Of a stretch of 64,000 bases of DNA, positions 18,937 to 29,404 are shown one piece after another; positions within the stretch are counted from its first letter, which is position 1; each line of letters starts with the position of its first letter. The DNA is from JAYQKL01 sp965243245 (GTDB lineage: Bacteria > Pseudomonadota > Alphaproteobacteria > RS24). The notes beneath the pieces were generated by a model, which did not search any database, had not been told where the DNA came from, and saw only the letters and a program-made list of their open reading frames with translations. Location: assembly GCA_965243245.1 (NCBI GenBank), contig OZ251536.1:1839246-1903245 (forward strand), given 5' to 3'. Position numbers and translations under genes: made by a program.

Positions 18937-19335
18937 GTTGCTTTAGCGGGCTTAACTTTAAAGCTATTCGCAGATGACGAATGGCAGATTGGCGTTCACT
19001 CTTTGCAGGCGCGTGGGGGTGCGGAGTGCGGAGTGCGGGTTTTATATTTTCTCGCCTTTTTGAGGTTGATATCAAAACCTGTATGTGCCACCATATAGCT
19101 TGTAGGTAGTGACTCCAAAGGGGTGATTGTCTGTTTGTGTTCACGCCATCTCTATGAGAGCTAAAAAGTAAAAACAAACAAATTGTCGTTTACTCTTTAT
19201 TTACCTTTTAAATCTATAGTTATGGCCATCTGCTTGTACTGGCTGTCAATTAGGTGTCTTTCGTCTAGCTTGCGTAACGGTCTTGAGTAACAGCAGAAAT
19301 AAAAAGTAAAAAAATTCTACATGTCGGGAGAAAAC
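18937..19335 (+). promoter_or_regulatory. Conserved intergenic region before giant gene 2
   Basis: 399 bp with no convincing gene. The stretch from about 19050 to the start codon is alignable by eye with the regions before genes 3 and 4. A 46-bp block at 19215-19260 is identical to 29297-29342. A GGGAGA ribosome-binding site lies at about 19326-19331. Shared landmarks include ctccaaaggggt (about 19112) and aaaaattctacatgt. It probably contains the gene 2 promoter and leader, but no clear -35/-10 pair was found. Confidence 0.5.
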
Positions 19336-22300
19336 ATGTTTCATCATCAAAAATTCGTCAAAAACGCAGTTTGTAAAAATGCGTTGCTGAACAGCACCTC
19401 TTTTTCACCGCTTAACTATTGGCAAAAGCTTCTAAATGTTGCTGAACTTTTGAGTGCTAGCAAACAAAGCAAAAGTCGCCCCAGAAAATATAACCTAAAA
19501 GCAGAAGTTTCAATCACGCCACTGCTGGCCGCCCTGCTCGCCGCCTGTAGCGATACGAATAATGTTCCCGTTGGAGGAACGAGTGATGGTACAAATGTCA
19601 CCACGCCAACCGATGATACACCTGCGCAATCTTTCTATCTTTATGTTTTAGATGGCGCTATTGAAGGCGCGCGAGTCTATGTCGATGAAAACAACACAGG
19701 GGAAATCGCTGATAACCAAATCCCCATCGGCACAACGGACGGAAATGGACGCGTTTTTATTGATGCTGAATATGTCGGCGAAACATTCCTTATTGATGCT
19801 TCGGGTGCGTTTGATTTATTTACAGGTGAGAGCCTGCCGAGCGGTATTCTTTATAGAGCTTCGTCTGATGCAAGCGGTGGCTCAGATGTCGTTGCATCGC
19901 CAATCTCGACAATAGTCCAAGCGCTGAGGGAAAATGACCCCGCGCTCACCGATACCGATATTCTGGAACTGATTTTCGGCGCGGGGACTCAAATTGAAAT
20001 CGATGATTTGAGTAATCCTGACAATTTTATTCTACCGACCGATACAGACCCAAAACCAATTGGTTCTCCAGAAGCGATTGCAGAACAAATCGCATCAACC
20101 AGCATTCGGTTGCAAGTGCTTATCGAGCAAGAAAATGGTAATCTGGCTCTCGTTTTGCCTGCGGTTACAGATGGTTTTGTCGCCGCTACCGATTTGGACA
20201 TTAATTCTCAAGGTATCGCCGATGACCGCATAATGGAGGCACGACAACGGGCAAATGGTGAGCCAGTTGCCAATCCTGTGGCTGGCATTGAGGTAAACGA
20301 AGATGAAGACTTGCCCTTGGCGATGGATGTCTGGGGCTTCCGTGACCCGGTCGGCAATCGGAATGTTAATAATACGACGCCAAGTTCATTTGCGCGTCTT
20401 GACATTGTGTCAATCACCAACGGCGTGCTCGTGGCGAGCGATGGCACTGAATATGGTGCGGGGGGGCAAATTCCGTCTGCGCAACTTGGAAATCTAGTCT
20501 TTCGCCCCGCGACTGATTATTTCGGGGATGTGCAGATTACCTATACGGTGTTTGATGGCGAGGATGATTCTGATGAGGCAACGCTTGCAATCACAGTTAA
20601 TGGTATCAATGACGCGCCCGTGATTGACAGGACTGATGTTGAGACCGAATTCAGTATTGCTGGGGGTTCTACGGATAATGTCATAGATATTACTGCAACA
20701 GATGTGGAAGGCGATACGCTGAGCTATAGCTTGGTTGATGGCGATGATGCGGCTTTGTTCCAGATTAGTGATACAGGCGTTGTTAGATGGGCTACCCCGC
20801 CGGTTTTTGACGCTTCATCTGATAATTTATATAGTGTGACGGTGGTGGTGAGTGATGGTGATGCAACCGATACGATTACTCTAACGATTACTGTTACTGA
20901 TATAGACCCTAATGCGCCGGTGTTTTCGTCTGATGGCAGTCCGCCTAATCAGGATGAGAATATTGCGGCCAATAATAGTGAAGATACCCAAGCCAGTGCG
21001 GTGGCTATTTATGAAGCGCGTGCGGAGTCTGCGAGTGGAGATGTTACTTATAGTTTGGCAGGCACAGATGCGGCTTTGTTCGGGATTGACGCAGAGGGCG
21101 ATATCTGGTTCCGTAGCCCGCCTGACCATGAGAGCGGCAAAACAAGTTATAGCTTCACGGTGGTTGCTTCTGTTACGGTGAACGACGTTGAGCTGATAAC
21201 AGAGCAGGCGGTTACGCTCAATATTAATGATTTAAATGACTCGCCGCCAACATTTGCGATCCTTAGTGATGCGGTGTCTGTTAGTGTGGATGAGAATGTT
21301 CTCGGCAATTTTAGTGATAACACGCAAGACGATGCGATGACTATTTATGACGCTGGTGTTACCCCCGATGTTGAGGGGGCTAATGTTAGCTATAGTTTGG
21401 GGGGGGCAGATAGTAGCTTTTTTGGGATGAACGATGGTAAGGTCTGGTTCAAGGCCTCGCCCAATTTTGAGAGCAGCAGGACGGCATATAGCTTCACGGT
21501 GACAGCGACTGTTGGTGCCCAAACAGCGACGCAAACGGTTATGGTCACTGTCAGAGATGTGAATGAAGCGCCTGTTATCAGCACGACTAGCGACGACGAT
21601 ATAGTGGTTGCTGGTGGTTCTACGGCTAATGTCATAATGATTGCGGCAACAGATGTGGATGATGGCGATACGCTGAGCTATAGCTTGGTTGATGGCGATG
21701 ATGCGGCTTTGTTCCAGATTAGTGATACAGGCGTTGTTAGATGGAATGCACCGCCGGTTTTTGACGCTTCTTCACCTGCTAATAATGTCTATGATGTGAC
21801 GGTCAGGGTGAGGGATGCTGGGGGGCTAGAGGATACAATTACTCTAACGATTACTATTGTTGATGTAGACCCTAATGCGCCGGTGTTTTTGTCTGATGGC
21901 AGTCCGCCTAATCAGGATGAGAATATTGCGGCCAATAATAGTGAAGATACCCAAGCCAGTGCGGTGGCTATTTATGAAGCGCGTGCGGAGTCTGCGGGTG
22001 GAGATGTTACTTATAGTTTGGCAGGCACAGATGCGGCTTTGTTCGGGATTGACGCGGAGGGCGATATCTGGTTCCGTAGCCCGCCTGACCATGAGAGCGG
22101 CAAAACAAGTTATAGCTTCACGGTGGTTGCTTCTGTTACGGTGAACGACGTTGAGCTGATAACAGAGCAGGCGGTTACGCTCAATATTAATGATTTAAAT
22201 GACTCGCCGCCAATATTTGCGGACACGAGTGATGCGGTGTCTGTTAATGTGGATGAGAATGTTCTCGCCAATGATAGTGATAACACGCAAGACGATGCGA

Positions 22301-25300
22301 TGACTATTTATGACGCTGGTGTTACGCCCGATGTTGAGGGGGCTACTGTTAGCTATAGTTTGGGGGGGGCAGATAGTAGCTTTTTTGGGATGAACGATGG
22401 TAAGGTCTGGTTCAAGGCCTCGCCTGATTTTGAAACCAAATCGGGTTATAGCTTCACGGTGACAGCGACTGTTGGTGCCCAAACAGCGACGCAAACGGTT
22501 ATGGTCACTATTGATAACGTGAATGAAGCACCTGTTATCAGCACGACTAGCGACGACGATATAGTGGTTGCTGGTGGTTCTACGGCTAATGTCATAATGA
22601 TTGCGGCAACAGATGTGGATGATGGCGATACGCTGAGCTATAGCTTGGTTGATGGCGATGATGCGGCTTTGTTCCAGATTAGTGATACAGGCGTTGTTAC
22701 ATGGGAGACGGCGGCGCCGGTTTTTGACGCTTCTTCACCTGCTAATAATGTCTATGATGTGACGGTCAGGGTGAGGGATGCTGGGGGGCTAGAGGATACA
22801 ATTACTCTAACGATTACTATTGTTGATGTAGACCCTAATGCGCCGGTGTTTTTGTCTGATGGCAGTCCGCCTAATCAGGATGAGAATATTGCGGCCAATA
22901 ATAGTGAAGATACCCAAGCCAGTGCGGTGGCTATTTATGAAGCGCGTGCGGAGTCTGCGGGTGGAGATGTTACTTATAGTTTGGCAGGCACAGATGCGGC
23001 TTTGTTCGGGATTGACGCGGAGGGCGATATCTGGTTCCGTAGCCCGCCTGACCATGAGAGCGGCAAAACAAGTTATAGCTTCACGGTGGTTGCTTCTGTT
23101 ACGGTGAACGACGTTGAGCTGATAACAGAGCAGGCGGTTACGCTCAATATTAATGATTTAAATGACTCGCCGCCAATATTTGCGGACACGAGTGATGCGG
23201 TGTCTGTTAATGTGGATGAGAATGTTCTCGCCAATGATAGTGATAACACGCAAGACGATGCGATGACTATTTATGACGCTGGTGTTACGCCCGATGTTGA
23301 GGGGGCTACTGTTAGCTATAGTTTGGGGGGGGCAGATAGTAGCTTTTTTGGGATGAACGATGGTAAGGTCTGGTTCAAGGCCTCGCCTGATTTTGAAACC
23401 AAATCGGGTTATAGCTTCACGGTGACAGCGACTGTTGGTGCCCAAACAGCGACGCAAACGGTTATGGTCACTATTGATAACGTGAATGAAGCACCTGTTA
23501 TCAGCACGACTAGCGACGACGATATAGTGGTTGCTGGTGGTTCTACGGCTAATGTCATAATGATTGCGGCAACAGATGTGGATGATGGCGATACGCTGAG
23601 CTATAGCTTGGTTGATGGCGATGATGCGGCTTTGTTCCAGATTAGTGATACAGGCGTTGTTACATGGGAGACGGCGGCGCCGGTTTTTGACGCTTCTACA
23701 CCTGCTAATAATGTCTATGATGTGACGGTCAGGGTGAGGGATGCTGGGGGGCTAGAGGATACAATTACTCTAACGATTACTATTGTTGCTGTAGACCCTA
23801 ATGCGCCGGTGTTTTTGTCTGATGGCAGTCCGCCTAATCAGGATGAGAATATTGCGGCCAATAATAGTGAAGATACCCAAGCCAGTGCGGTGGCTATTTA
23901 TGAAGCGCGTGCGGAGTCTGCGGGTGGAGATGTTACTTATAGTTTGGCAGGCACAGATGCGGCTTTGTTCGGGATTGACGCAGAGGGCGATATCTGGTTC
24001 CGTAGCCCGCCTGACCATGAGAGCGGCAAAACAAGTTATAGCTTCACGGTGGTTGCTTCTGTTACGGTGGCTGGTGTCGTTCTGACAACAGAGCAGGCGG
24101 TTACGCTCAATATTAATGATTTAAATGACTCGCCGCCAGTATTTGCGTCTGGCGACACGGCTTCTGTTAGTGTGGATGAGAATGTTCTCGCCAATGATAG
24201 TGATAACACCCAAGACGATGCGATGACTATTTATGACGCTGGTGTTACCCCCGATGTTGAGGGGGCTAATGTTAGCTATAGTTTGGGGGGGGCAGATAGT
24301 AGCTTTTTTGGGATGAACGATGGTAAGGTCTGGTTCAAGGCCTCGCCTGATTTTGAAACCAAATCGGGTTATAGCTTCACGGTGACAGCGACTGTTGGTG
24401 CCCAAACAGCGACGCAAACGGTTACGGTTACTGTCAGAGATGTGAATGAAGCGCCTGTTATCAGCACGACTAGCGACGACGCTATAGTGGTTGCTGAAGG
24501 TTCTACGGATGATGTCATAGATATTGACGCTTCGGATGAGGATACGAGCGATACGCTGAGCTATAGCATACGTGACACGGATGCGGATGCGGATGCGGAG
24601 GATGTGGATGCGGCCGCTTTCGATATTAATGAAACCACAGGCGTTGTTACATGGAAGGTCGCGCCCGACCATGAAAGTCCCGCTGATAGGGGTCGTGATA
24701 ATACCTATAATGTGACGGTTGTGGTGACGGATGATGATGGGAATGCTCCTGCAACGGATAGTATTGATTTGACCATTAGGGTCACTGATTTAAATGACTC
24801 GCCGCCAGAATTTGCGTCTGGCAACACGGCTTCGGCAAATGCGAATATTGCGGTCAACAATAGTGATGACAACAGTGATGGCAGTGGGGCTGTTATTTAT
24901 ATCGCTAGCGCCCGCCCGGATGTTGAGGGAGATGATGTTGTTATTGTCTATAGTCTGGCGAGTGCAGATACGACTATGTTCGGGATTGACTCCAGTGATG
25001 GTGATGTCTGGGTTAAAGTTCGGCCCGTTTATACTGATACCAATCCGACAGGTAGTTTCACGGTGACGGCGACTGTTACGGTAGCTAATGGCGTTCCTCA
25101 AACAGCGTCTCAAGTGGTTACGGTGAGTGCAAATATTGCGCCGGTTCTGACGCCTGTTGGGACGCCTGTTAGTATTGCTGAAAACACGCGCGACCAAACG
25201 GATACGGAAGTTACCTTCACTGTGAGCGATGCGGAGAATGCTACATTTACGTTTGAGGACTTCACTGTCTATGAAGGCGCAATCGGCACGGCTGATACAG

Positions 25301-28300
25301 ATATTTCCACGCGTTTTGATGTGCTTTTTGATCGTACTGATGATGATGGTAATAATATTTACAAGCTGGTTCTTTTGGAGAATGAAGTGCTTAATAACGC
25401 GCTTAATTATGAGGCTGAGCCGACGGTTACGCTTCGTGTGGTGGTGTCCGATGGAACTGCGAATAGTAACGAGGTGAGGGTAGAGGTTACTGTCATGGAT
25501 GTGAATGAAGCACCTGTTATCGGCAATAGTGCCGATATAGAGGTTGCTGAGAACATAACACTTGTTGATGAGGACGGTGAGCGTGTTGTTGATGAAGCCG
25601 GTTTAACGGTATTCAGTTTAAGTGCCGTAACTATTGTGGCAACAGATGTGGATGAGGGTGATACGCTGAAATATAGCTTAAGTGGCACGGATGCGAATCA
25701 GTTCAATATTGATGAAGACACAGGCGTTGTTGAATTTATGGTCGCGCCAAATTATGAAATCCCAACCGATAGTGATGGTGATAATGAATATAGTGTGACG
25801 GTCACGGTAACGGATGATGATGGGGATGCTCCTGCAACGGATAGTATTGATTTGACCATTACTGTCACGGATGTGAATGATCCGGGGCAGATTAATAGGA
25901 CCTCGGGTCTTCCTGCTATTATGGGTATTAATACGGGTACTCTTCCTGAAACCGCGAGCGACCAAACGGATACGAATATTTTCCTCGCTTTTTACGATGA
26001 GGATGGTGATGAGTTAGAAGTTCCCCGTATCTCGGACAGTATAGGTATGTCGGACGAGGTAAATTTTAACATGCCTTCGAAGTATTTTGAACTGGACTTT
26101 GTCGGTACTGATTTTGTGAACTATGGTGGTACTGCTACTAATCCACATTATCTTTACAAACTGGTTATACTGCCGGGTGCCGTCTTTGATTTTGAAACTA
26201 TGCCTCTGCATAGGGTTTGGGTGATGGTGTCTGATGTTAACCGTCTTGGCGAATTTACATATTTCAACATTAATATCACGGATGAGGCTCAGCCGCTAGT
26301 GTTTACGTCTAGTGAGACGGCATCGGTTGAGGAGAATATTGCGGCCAATGATCATGCGAGCGACCAAGGCGGTGCGGAAGAGGTTTATCAAGCTGTTGCG
26401 GTGCCAGATGATATAACGGATGCGGTTGTCTATAGTCTGCTAGACACTGATGATAGTGACTCTTTCGGGATTAACGCGACAACGGGAGTTGTTTGGTTCA
26501 AGGAATCGCCTGATTATGAGGATGGAAACGAAAGAGAGTATATATTTACGGTGCGAGCGTCAGTTACGGTGGATGGGGTGACGGAAACAGCGGACCATGA
26601 AGTCAAGCTGGACGTTAGGAATGCTAACGATAGTTTTACTTGGAGGATCAGGGTTGAAGGTGCCGACTCGCCAGACCATATTGCTGAAGACATTAACGTT
26701 GAGACGGACACGGGGCATCTATTTTACCTGTCACATTTTCAGGATGTTGCTCAGGCGAATGTTTTCAAGGTTTATGAAGGCACGAGCGAGATTGAATCAA
26801 CGCGTTTTGATGTGCTTTTTGATCGTCCTGATGATGATAGTACTACTACTACTATTTACAAGCTGGTTTTCCTGGGAAATAACTCCCTTGATTTTGAAAC
26901 CGAGCCGGTGATTGAGATTAGGTTGAGCGTGTTGGTGTTCGGTCGTCCTTATCTGACTGAGTATTTCAACATTAATATCACGGATGTGTTTGAGAGTCCG
27001 CTGGTGTTTACGTCTAGTGCGACGGTGTCAGTGGATGAGAATGTTGCGGCCAATGATGATGGTGATACCCAAGGCAGTGCGGCGACTATTTATACAGCTG
27101 TTGCGAAGCCCGATGATATAACTGATCCGGTTATCTATAGTTTGCTTGATACTGATGATGGTGACTCTTTCGGGATTAACGCGTCAACGGGAGATGTCTG
27201 GTTTCTTCGCTCGCCTGATTATGAGGATGAAGACGAGAGGGAGTATACTTTCACGGTGGTTGCTTCTGTTACGGCGGATGGGGTGGTTACGCAAACCGCG
27301 TCGCAGATAATTACGCTGAGCGTTGATAATATAAACGATAATAATGCCGGATTTCAATGGCCGAGAGTAACTAACAATATTGTTGAAGACCTCGGCGTAG
27401 GCACGGGTACGGATGCGGATACGGGGCTTAGAGCGGCGGCGTTCGATGCGGATGGTAATAATGTGTTTAGTGGCGTTGTCCTGGAACCCACAGCAACCGA
27501 CGTCTTTGGTATTCCTTCGACGCGTTTTGCTCTGGTTTTTGATAGTATCTCTGATGGTTCTGGTCGATTTACCGCTGGTTATAGTATTTTTAAGCTGGTT
27601 TTACTGGCGGGTAATGAGCTTGATTATGAAACTGAGCCCACAATTGAGCTTCGTCTTCGCATTCATGAAAATACGGGGAGCACATCTGTTGGGCTCGTAT
27701 TTAATGTCAGGGATGTGCATGCAACGCTGACGGTTAATGCCACAGGGTCAGGCAGTATTGTTGAAAACACGGCGGACTTGACGACAAATACAGATACAGG
27801 CATTACCTTAACGACATCTGGTGCGGATGCGAATACGACATTTACGGCGGCTAGTTTCACGATTTATGAAGCAGATGATGGAGCATCAGACCGTTTTGAC
27901 GTGGTCGGTAATAGCACGGATGGTTTCAAGCTGGTTTTGCGGGCGGGACAATCGGCTGACTATGAGACCGAGAATCCAATTACGCTTCGTGTGCGGGTGA
28001 CTGATGGAGTTGCGAATAGTGCTGTTCTAGCAATCATGGTTACTGTCACGGATGCGAATGATGCCCCGACAACGGATACAGAAAATACCGCTAATGTTAT
28101 CACAGGCACGGTTACAGAAGACACACCGGGCGATAACACCACTTCGGGTGAATTTATCGCAACAGATGTTGATGCTAATGACACGCTGAGCTATAGCCTT
28201 CCAGCAGGCGGGGAAGGGATTTATGGGACGCTGACACTCGACACGGCGGGCGGCACAAACGGGGGGTGGACCTATGTGCTCGATAACACCCGCACAGCTG

Positions 28301-29055
28301 TCAATGATTTGAATGGTGGCGAGACTTTGGAGGATAAAATTACCCTTCGTGCAACAGATAGGGATGGCGCATATGTTGACCAAGTTATAACCATCACGAT
28401 TAACGGGCGCACGGATGTGATAGGCACAGATGCGGGTGATAGTCTTGGTGATGTTACGGCGACACTATCTCAGACCATTCAGGGCGGCAATTTGGATGAC
28501 ACTCTTGTCGCTGGTTCGGGAGGTGATGTTCTCATCGGCGGGGCGGGCGATGATACTATTACATTGGGTATAGGCAAAGATACGATCGGGTATCGGATTG
28601 CCAGCACTGATGGCGGGCTTGTCGGCAGTGATGGAAATGACACGATTAACGGTTTTGTTGTGGATGTGGAAAATGCTCTTAGCGAGGACAAGTTCGTATT
28701 TGTTGATACGGATGCCACGCCGCTTGGAAACTTTGCTGATTTGATTGCTCTTGCAAAGGGTGATACGGCGCAATTGATTGTACGCCTCTTGAAGACTGGT
28801 GCGGATTATTCAGGCTTTGAATTTACCTTTACTGGTGGTGATGATAATGATGCGAATGATGTAAGTTTGACGATTAATCTCGACACCATATTAGGCGGCA
28901 GTAGCGTCGTTCAGGGGAATAAATATTTCGGCAATGGGGGTATTGATACAGCTAATGATCAATTGACGGATACGGGACTTGATAATTTTGTGACTAATTT
29001 TGGTGATAATTTCGAGGTGCTTTCGGCAGATGAGCTTGGCATAGAGATATTATAA
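19336..29055 (+). CDS. Giant cadherin-repeat surface protein 2
   Basis: 3239 residues. The frame opens at 19321, but the ATG at 19336 follows the GGGAGA site and gives MFHHQK, matching the paralogues. The leader of 70 residues ends in LAAC (Cys71). The shared N-terminal domain (about 100-330) carries a degenerate calcium loop. From 20629 to about 28050 there are cadherin-type domains: three full copies of a 963-bp three-domain super-repeat plus a partial fourth, then more diverged cadherin domains, including one at about 27000 of the type that dominates genes 3 and 4. One VCBS-like domain (about 28060-28400) precedes the RTX/type I secretion-like end, which finishes in ADELGIEIL. Linkers carry the cadherin calcium motif (DLNDSPPxF, NEAPVI), so the molecule is probably a calcium-stiffened rod. 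Role as an adhesin is inference. Confidence 0.85.
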   Translation: MFHHQKFVKNAVCKNALLNSTSFSPLNYWQKLLNVAELLSASKQSKSRPRKYNLKAEVSITPLLAALLAACSDTNNVPVGGTSDGTNVTTPTDDTPAQSFYLYVLDGAIEGARVYVDENNTGEIADNQIPIGTTDGNGRVFIDAEYVGETFLIDASGAFDLFTGESLPSGILYRASSDASGGSDVVASPISTIVQALRENDPALTDTDILELIFGAGTQIEIDDLSNPDNFILPTDTDPKPIGSPEAIAEQIASTSIRLQVLIEQENGNLALVLPAVTDGFVAATDLDINSQGIADDRIMEARQRANGEPVANPVAGIEVNEDEDLPLAMDVWGFRDPVGNRNVNNTTPSSFARLDIVSITNGVLVASDGTEYGAGGQIPSAQLGNLVFRPATDYFGDVQITYTVFDGEDDSDEATLAITVNGINDAPVIDRTDVETEFSIAGGSTDNVIDITATDVEGDTLSYSLVDGDDAALFQISDTGVVRWATPPVFDASSDNLYSVTVVVSDGDATDTITLTITVTDIDPNAPVFSSDGSPPNQDENIAANNSEDTQASAVAIYEARAESASGDVTYSLAGTDAALFGIDAEGDIWFRSPPDHESGKTSYSFTVVASVTVNDVELITEQAVTLNINDLNDSPPTFAILSDAVSVSVDENVLGNFSDNTQDDAMTIYDAGVTPDVEGANVSYSLGGADSSFFGMNDGKVWFKASPNFESSRTAYSFTVTATVGAQTATQTVMVTVRDVNEAPVISTTSDDDIVVAGGSTANVIMIAATDVDDGDTLSYSLVDGDDAALFQISDTGVVRWNAPPVFDASSPANNVYDVTVRVRDAGGLEDTITLTITIVDVDPNAPVFLSDGSPPNQDENIAANNSEDTQASAVAIYEARAESAGGDVTYSLAGTDAALFGIDAEGDIWFRSPPDHESGKTSYSFTVVASVTVNDVELITEQAVTLNINDLNDSPPIFADTSDAVSVNVDENVLANDSDNTQDDAMTIYDAGVTPDVEGATVSYSLGGADSSFFGMNDGKVWFKASPDFETKSGYSFTVTATVGAQTATQTVMVTIDNVNEAPVISTTSDDDIVVAGGSTANVIMIAATDVDDGDTLSYSLVDGDDAALFQISDTGVVTWETAAPVFDASSPANNVYDVTVRVRDAGGLEDTITLTITIVDVDPNAPVFLSDGSPPNQDENIAANNSEDTQASAVAIYEARAESAGGDVTYSLAGTDAALFGIDAEGDIWFRSPPDHESGKTSYSFTVVASVTVNDVELITEQAVTLNINDLNDSPPIFADTSDAVSVNVDENVLANDSDNTQDDAMTIYDAGVTPDVEGATVSYSLGGADSSFFGMNDGKVWFKASPDFETKSGYSFTVTATVGAQTATQTVMVTIDNVNEAPVISTTSDDDIVVAGGSTANVIMIAATDVDDGDTLSYSLVDGDDAALFQISDTGVVTWETAAPVFDASTPANNVYDVTVRVRDAGGLEDTITLTITIVAVDPNAPVFLSDGSPPNQDENIAANNSEDTQASAVAIYEARAESAGGDVTYSLAGTDAALFGIDAEGDIWFRSPPDHESGKTSYSFTVVASVTVAGVVLTTEQAVTLNINDLNDSPPVFASGDTASVSVDENVLANDSDNTQDDAMTIYDAGVTPDVEGANVSYSLGGADSSFFGMNDGKVWFKASPDFETKSGYSFTVTATVGAQTATQTVTVTVRDVNEAPVISTTSDDAIVVAEGSTDDVIDIDASDEDTSDTLSYSIRDTDADADAEDVDAAAFDINETTGVVTWKVAPDHESPADRGRDNTYNVTVVVTDDDGNAPATDSIDLTIRVTDLNDSPPEFASGNTASANANIAVNNSDDNSDGSGAVIYIASARPDVEGDDVVIVYSLASADTTMFGIDSSDGDVWVKVRPVYTDTNPTGSFTVTATVTVANGVPQTASQVVTVSANIAPVLTPVGTPVSIAENTRDQTDTEVTFTVSDAENATFTFEDFTVYEGAIGTADTDISTRFDVLFDRTDDDGNNIYKLVLLENEVLNNALNYEAEPTVTLRVVVSDGTANSNEVRVEVTVMDVNEAPVIGNSADIEVAENITLVDEDGERVVDEAGLTVFSLSAVTIVATDVDEGDTLKYSLSGTDANQFNIDEDTGVVEFMVAPNYEIPTDSDGDNEYSVTVTVTDDDGDAPATDSIDLTITVTDVNDPGQINRTSGLPAIMGINTGTLPETASDQTDTNIFLAFYDEDGDELEVPRISDSIGMSDEVNFNMPSKYFELDFVGTDFVNYGGTATNPHYLYKLVILPGAVFDFETMPLHRVWVMVSDVNRLGEFTYFNINITDEAQPLVFTSSETASVEENIAANDHASDQGGAEEVYQAVAVPDDITDAVVYSLLDTDDSDSFGINATTGVVWFKESPDYEDGNEREYIFTVRASVTVDGVTETADHEVKLDVRNANDSFTWRIRVEGADSPDHIAEDINVETDTGHLFYLSHFQDVAQANVFKVYEGTSEIESTRFDVLFDRPDDDSTTTTIYKLVFLGNNSLDFETEPVIEIRLSVLVFGRPYLTEYFNINITDVFESPLVFTSSATVSVDENVAANDDGDTQGSAATIYTAVAKPDDITDPVIYSLLDTDDGDSFGINASTGDVWFLRSPDYEDEDEREYTFTVVASVTADGVVTQTASQIITLSVDNINDNNAGFQWPRVTNNIVEDLGVGTGTDADTGLRAAAFDADGNNVFSGVVLEPTATDVFGIPSTRFALVFDSISDGSGRFTAGYSIFKLVLLAGNELDYETEPTIELRLRIHENTGSTSVGLVFNVRDVHATLTVNATGSGSIVENTADLTTNTDTGITLTTSGADANTTFTAASFTIYEADDGASDRFDVVGNSTDGFKLVLRAGQSADYETENPITLRVRVTDGVANSAVLAIMVTVTDANDAPTTDTENTANVITGTVTEDTPGDNTTSGEFIATDVDANDTLSYSLPAGGEGIYGTLTLDTAGGTNGGWTYVLDNTRTAVNDLNGGETLEDKITLRATDRDGAYVDQVITITINGRTDVIGTDAGDSLGDVTATLSQTIQGGNLDDTLVAGSGGDVLIGGAGDDTITLGIGKDTIGYRIASTDGGLVGSDGNDTINGFVVDVENALSEDKFVFVDTDATPLGNFADLIALAKGDTAQLIVRLLKTGADYSGFEFTFTGGDDNDANDVSLTINLDTILGGSSVVQGNKYFGNGGIDTANDQLTDTGLDNFVTNFGDNFEVLSADELGIEIL
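20917..24480 (+). repeat. 963-bp three-domain super-repeat in giant gene 2
   Basis: Units begin at 20917, 21880 and 22843 and are each exactly 963 bp (321 codons). A fourth begins at 23806 and diverges in its third domain near 24480. Each unit has three cadherin-type domains starting NAPVF(L/S)SDGSPP, NDSPPxF and NEAPVISTTS. Units 2 and 3 are almost identical at the DNA level, with differences such as cttctt/cttcta near 22734/23697, so that duplication looks recent. Unit 1 is more diverged but keeps the same length through compensating one-codon indels. Confidence 0.92.
28408..29052 (+). other. C-terminal RTX/type I secretion-like module of giant protein 2
   Basis: About 215 residues in the same order as in proteins 1 and 3: IQGGNLDDTL and IGGAGDDTIT RTX-like motifs, YRIASTDGGLVGSDGNDTI, VFVDTDATPLGNFADL, the FEFTFTGGD strand, and the terminus ADELGIEIL. 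Confidence 0.8.
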
Positions 29056-29404
29056 GTCGGTTTGGCGCAAAAAGCCCCTTCAAGGGGACGGCATAAGGGT
29101 ACGAGGGGCGAGGGTGGCATATTCTCAATATCTTTTTCCGCCTTTTTGGTATTGCTCTCAAAACCTATATATGCAATCATGTCGGCTGTATATAGTGGCT
29201 CCAAAGGGGTAGCTGTCTGTTTGAGTTCACCCCATCTATATGAGCGTTAGAAAAAATAAACAAATTGTCGGTTACTGTTTGTTTATCTTTTAAGCTTATA
29301 GTTATGGCCATCTGCTTGTACTGGCTGTCAATTAGGTGTCTTCTGCTTAGCTTGAGTTGCGACAGAAATAAAAAGTAAAAAAATTCTACATGTAAGGAGA
29401 AAGC
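29056..29404 (+). promoter_or_regulatory. Conserved intergenic region before giant gene 3
   Basis: 349 bp. A small inverted repeat CCCCTT (29075-29080) / AAGGGG (29082-29087) lies just after the gene 2 stop. Its A-run is on the 5' side, so as a terminator it would work only for - strand transcription. The rest matches the regions before genes 2 and 4: the 46-bp block at 29297-29342 and the aaaaattctacatgt run. AAGGAGA (29394-29400) precedes the ATG at 29405. No protein-coding gene was supported here. Confidence 0.5.

Noticed and set aside
19321..19335. Alternative start of gene 2 at 19321
   Set aside because: The Shine-Dalgarno GGGAGA lies inside this stretch and positions the ATG at 19336, whose MFHHQK matches gene 1.
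20881..24018. Antisense and alternate-frame ORFs recurring every 963 bp in gene 2
   Set aside because: Shadow frames of the super-repeat; the + frame gives a continuous cadherin protein with family motifs.
29075..29087. Terminator for gene 2 (CCCCTT-C-AAGGGG inverted repeat)
   Set aside because: The stem is short, the loop is essentially absent, and there is no T-run on the + strand side; the T-run exists only for - strand transcription, where no gene ends.
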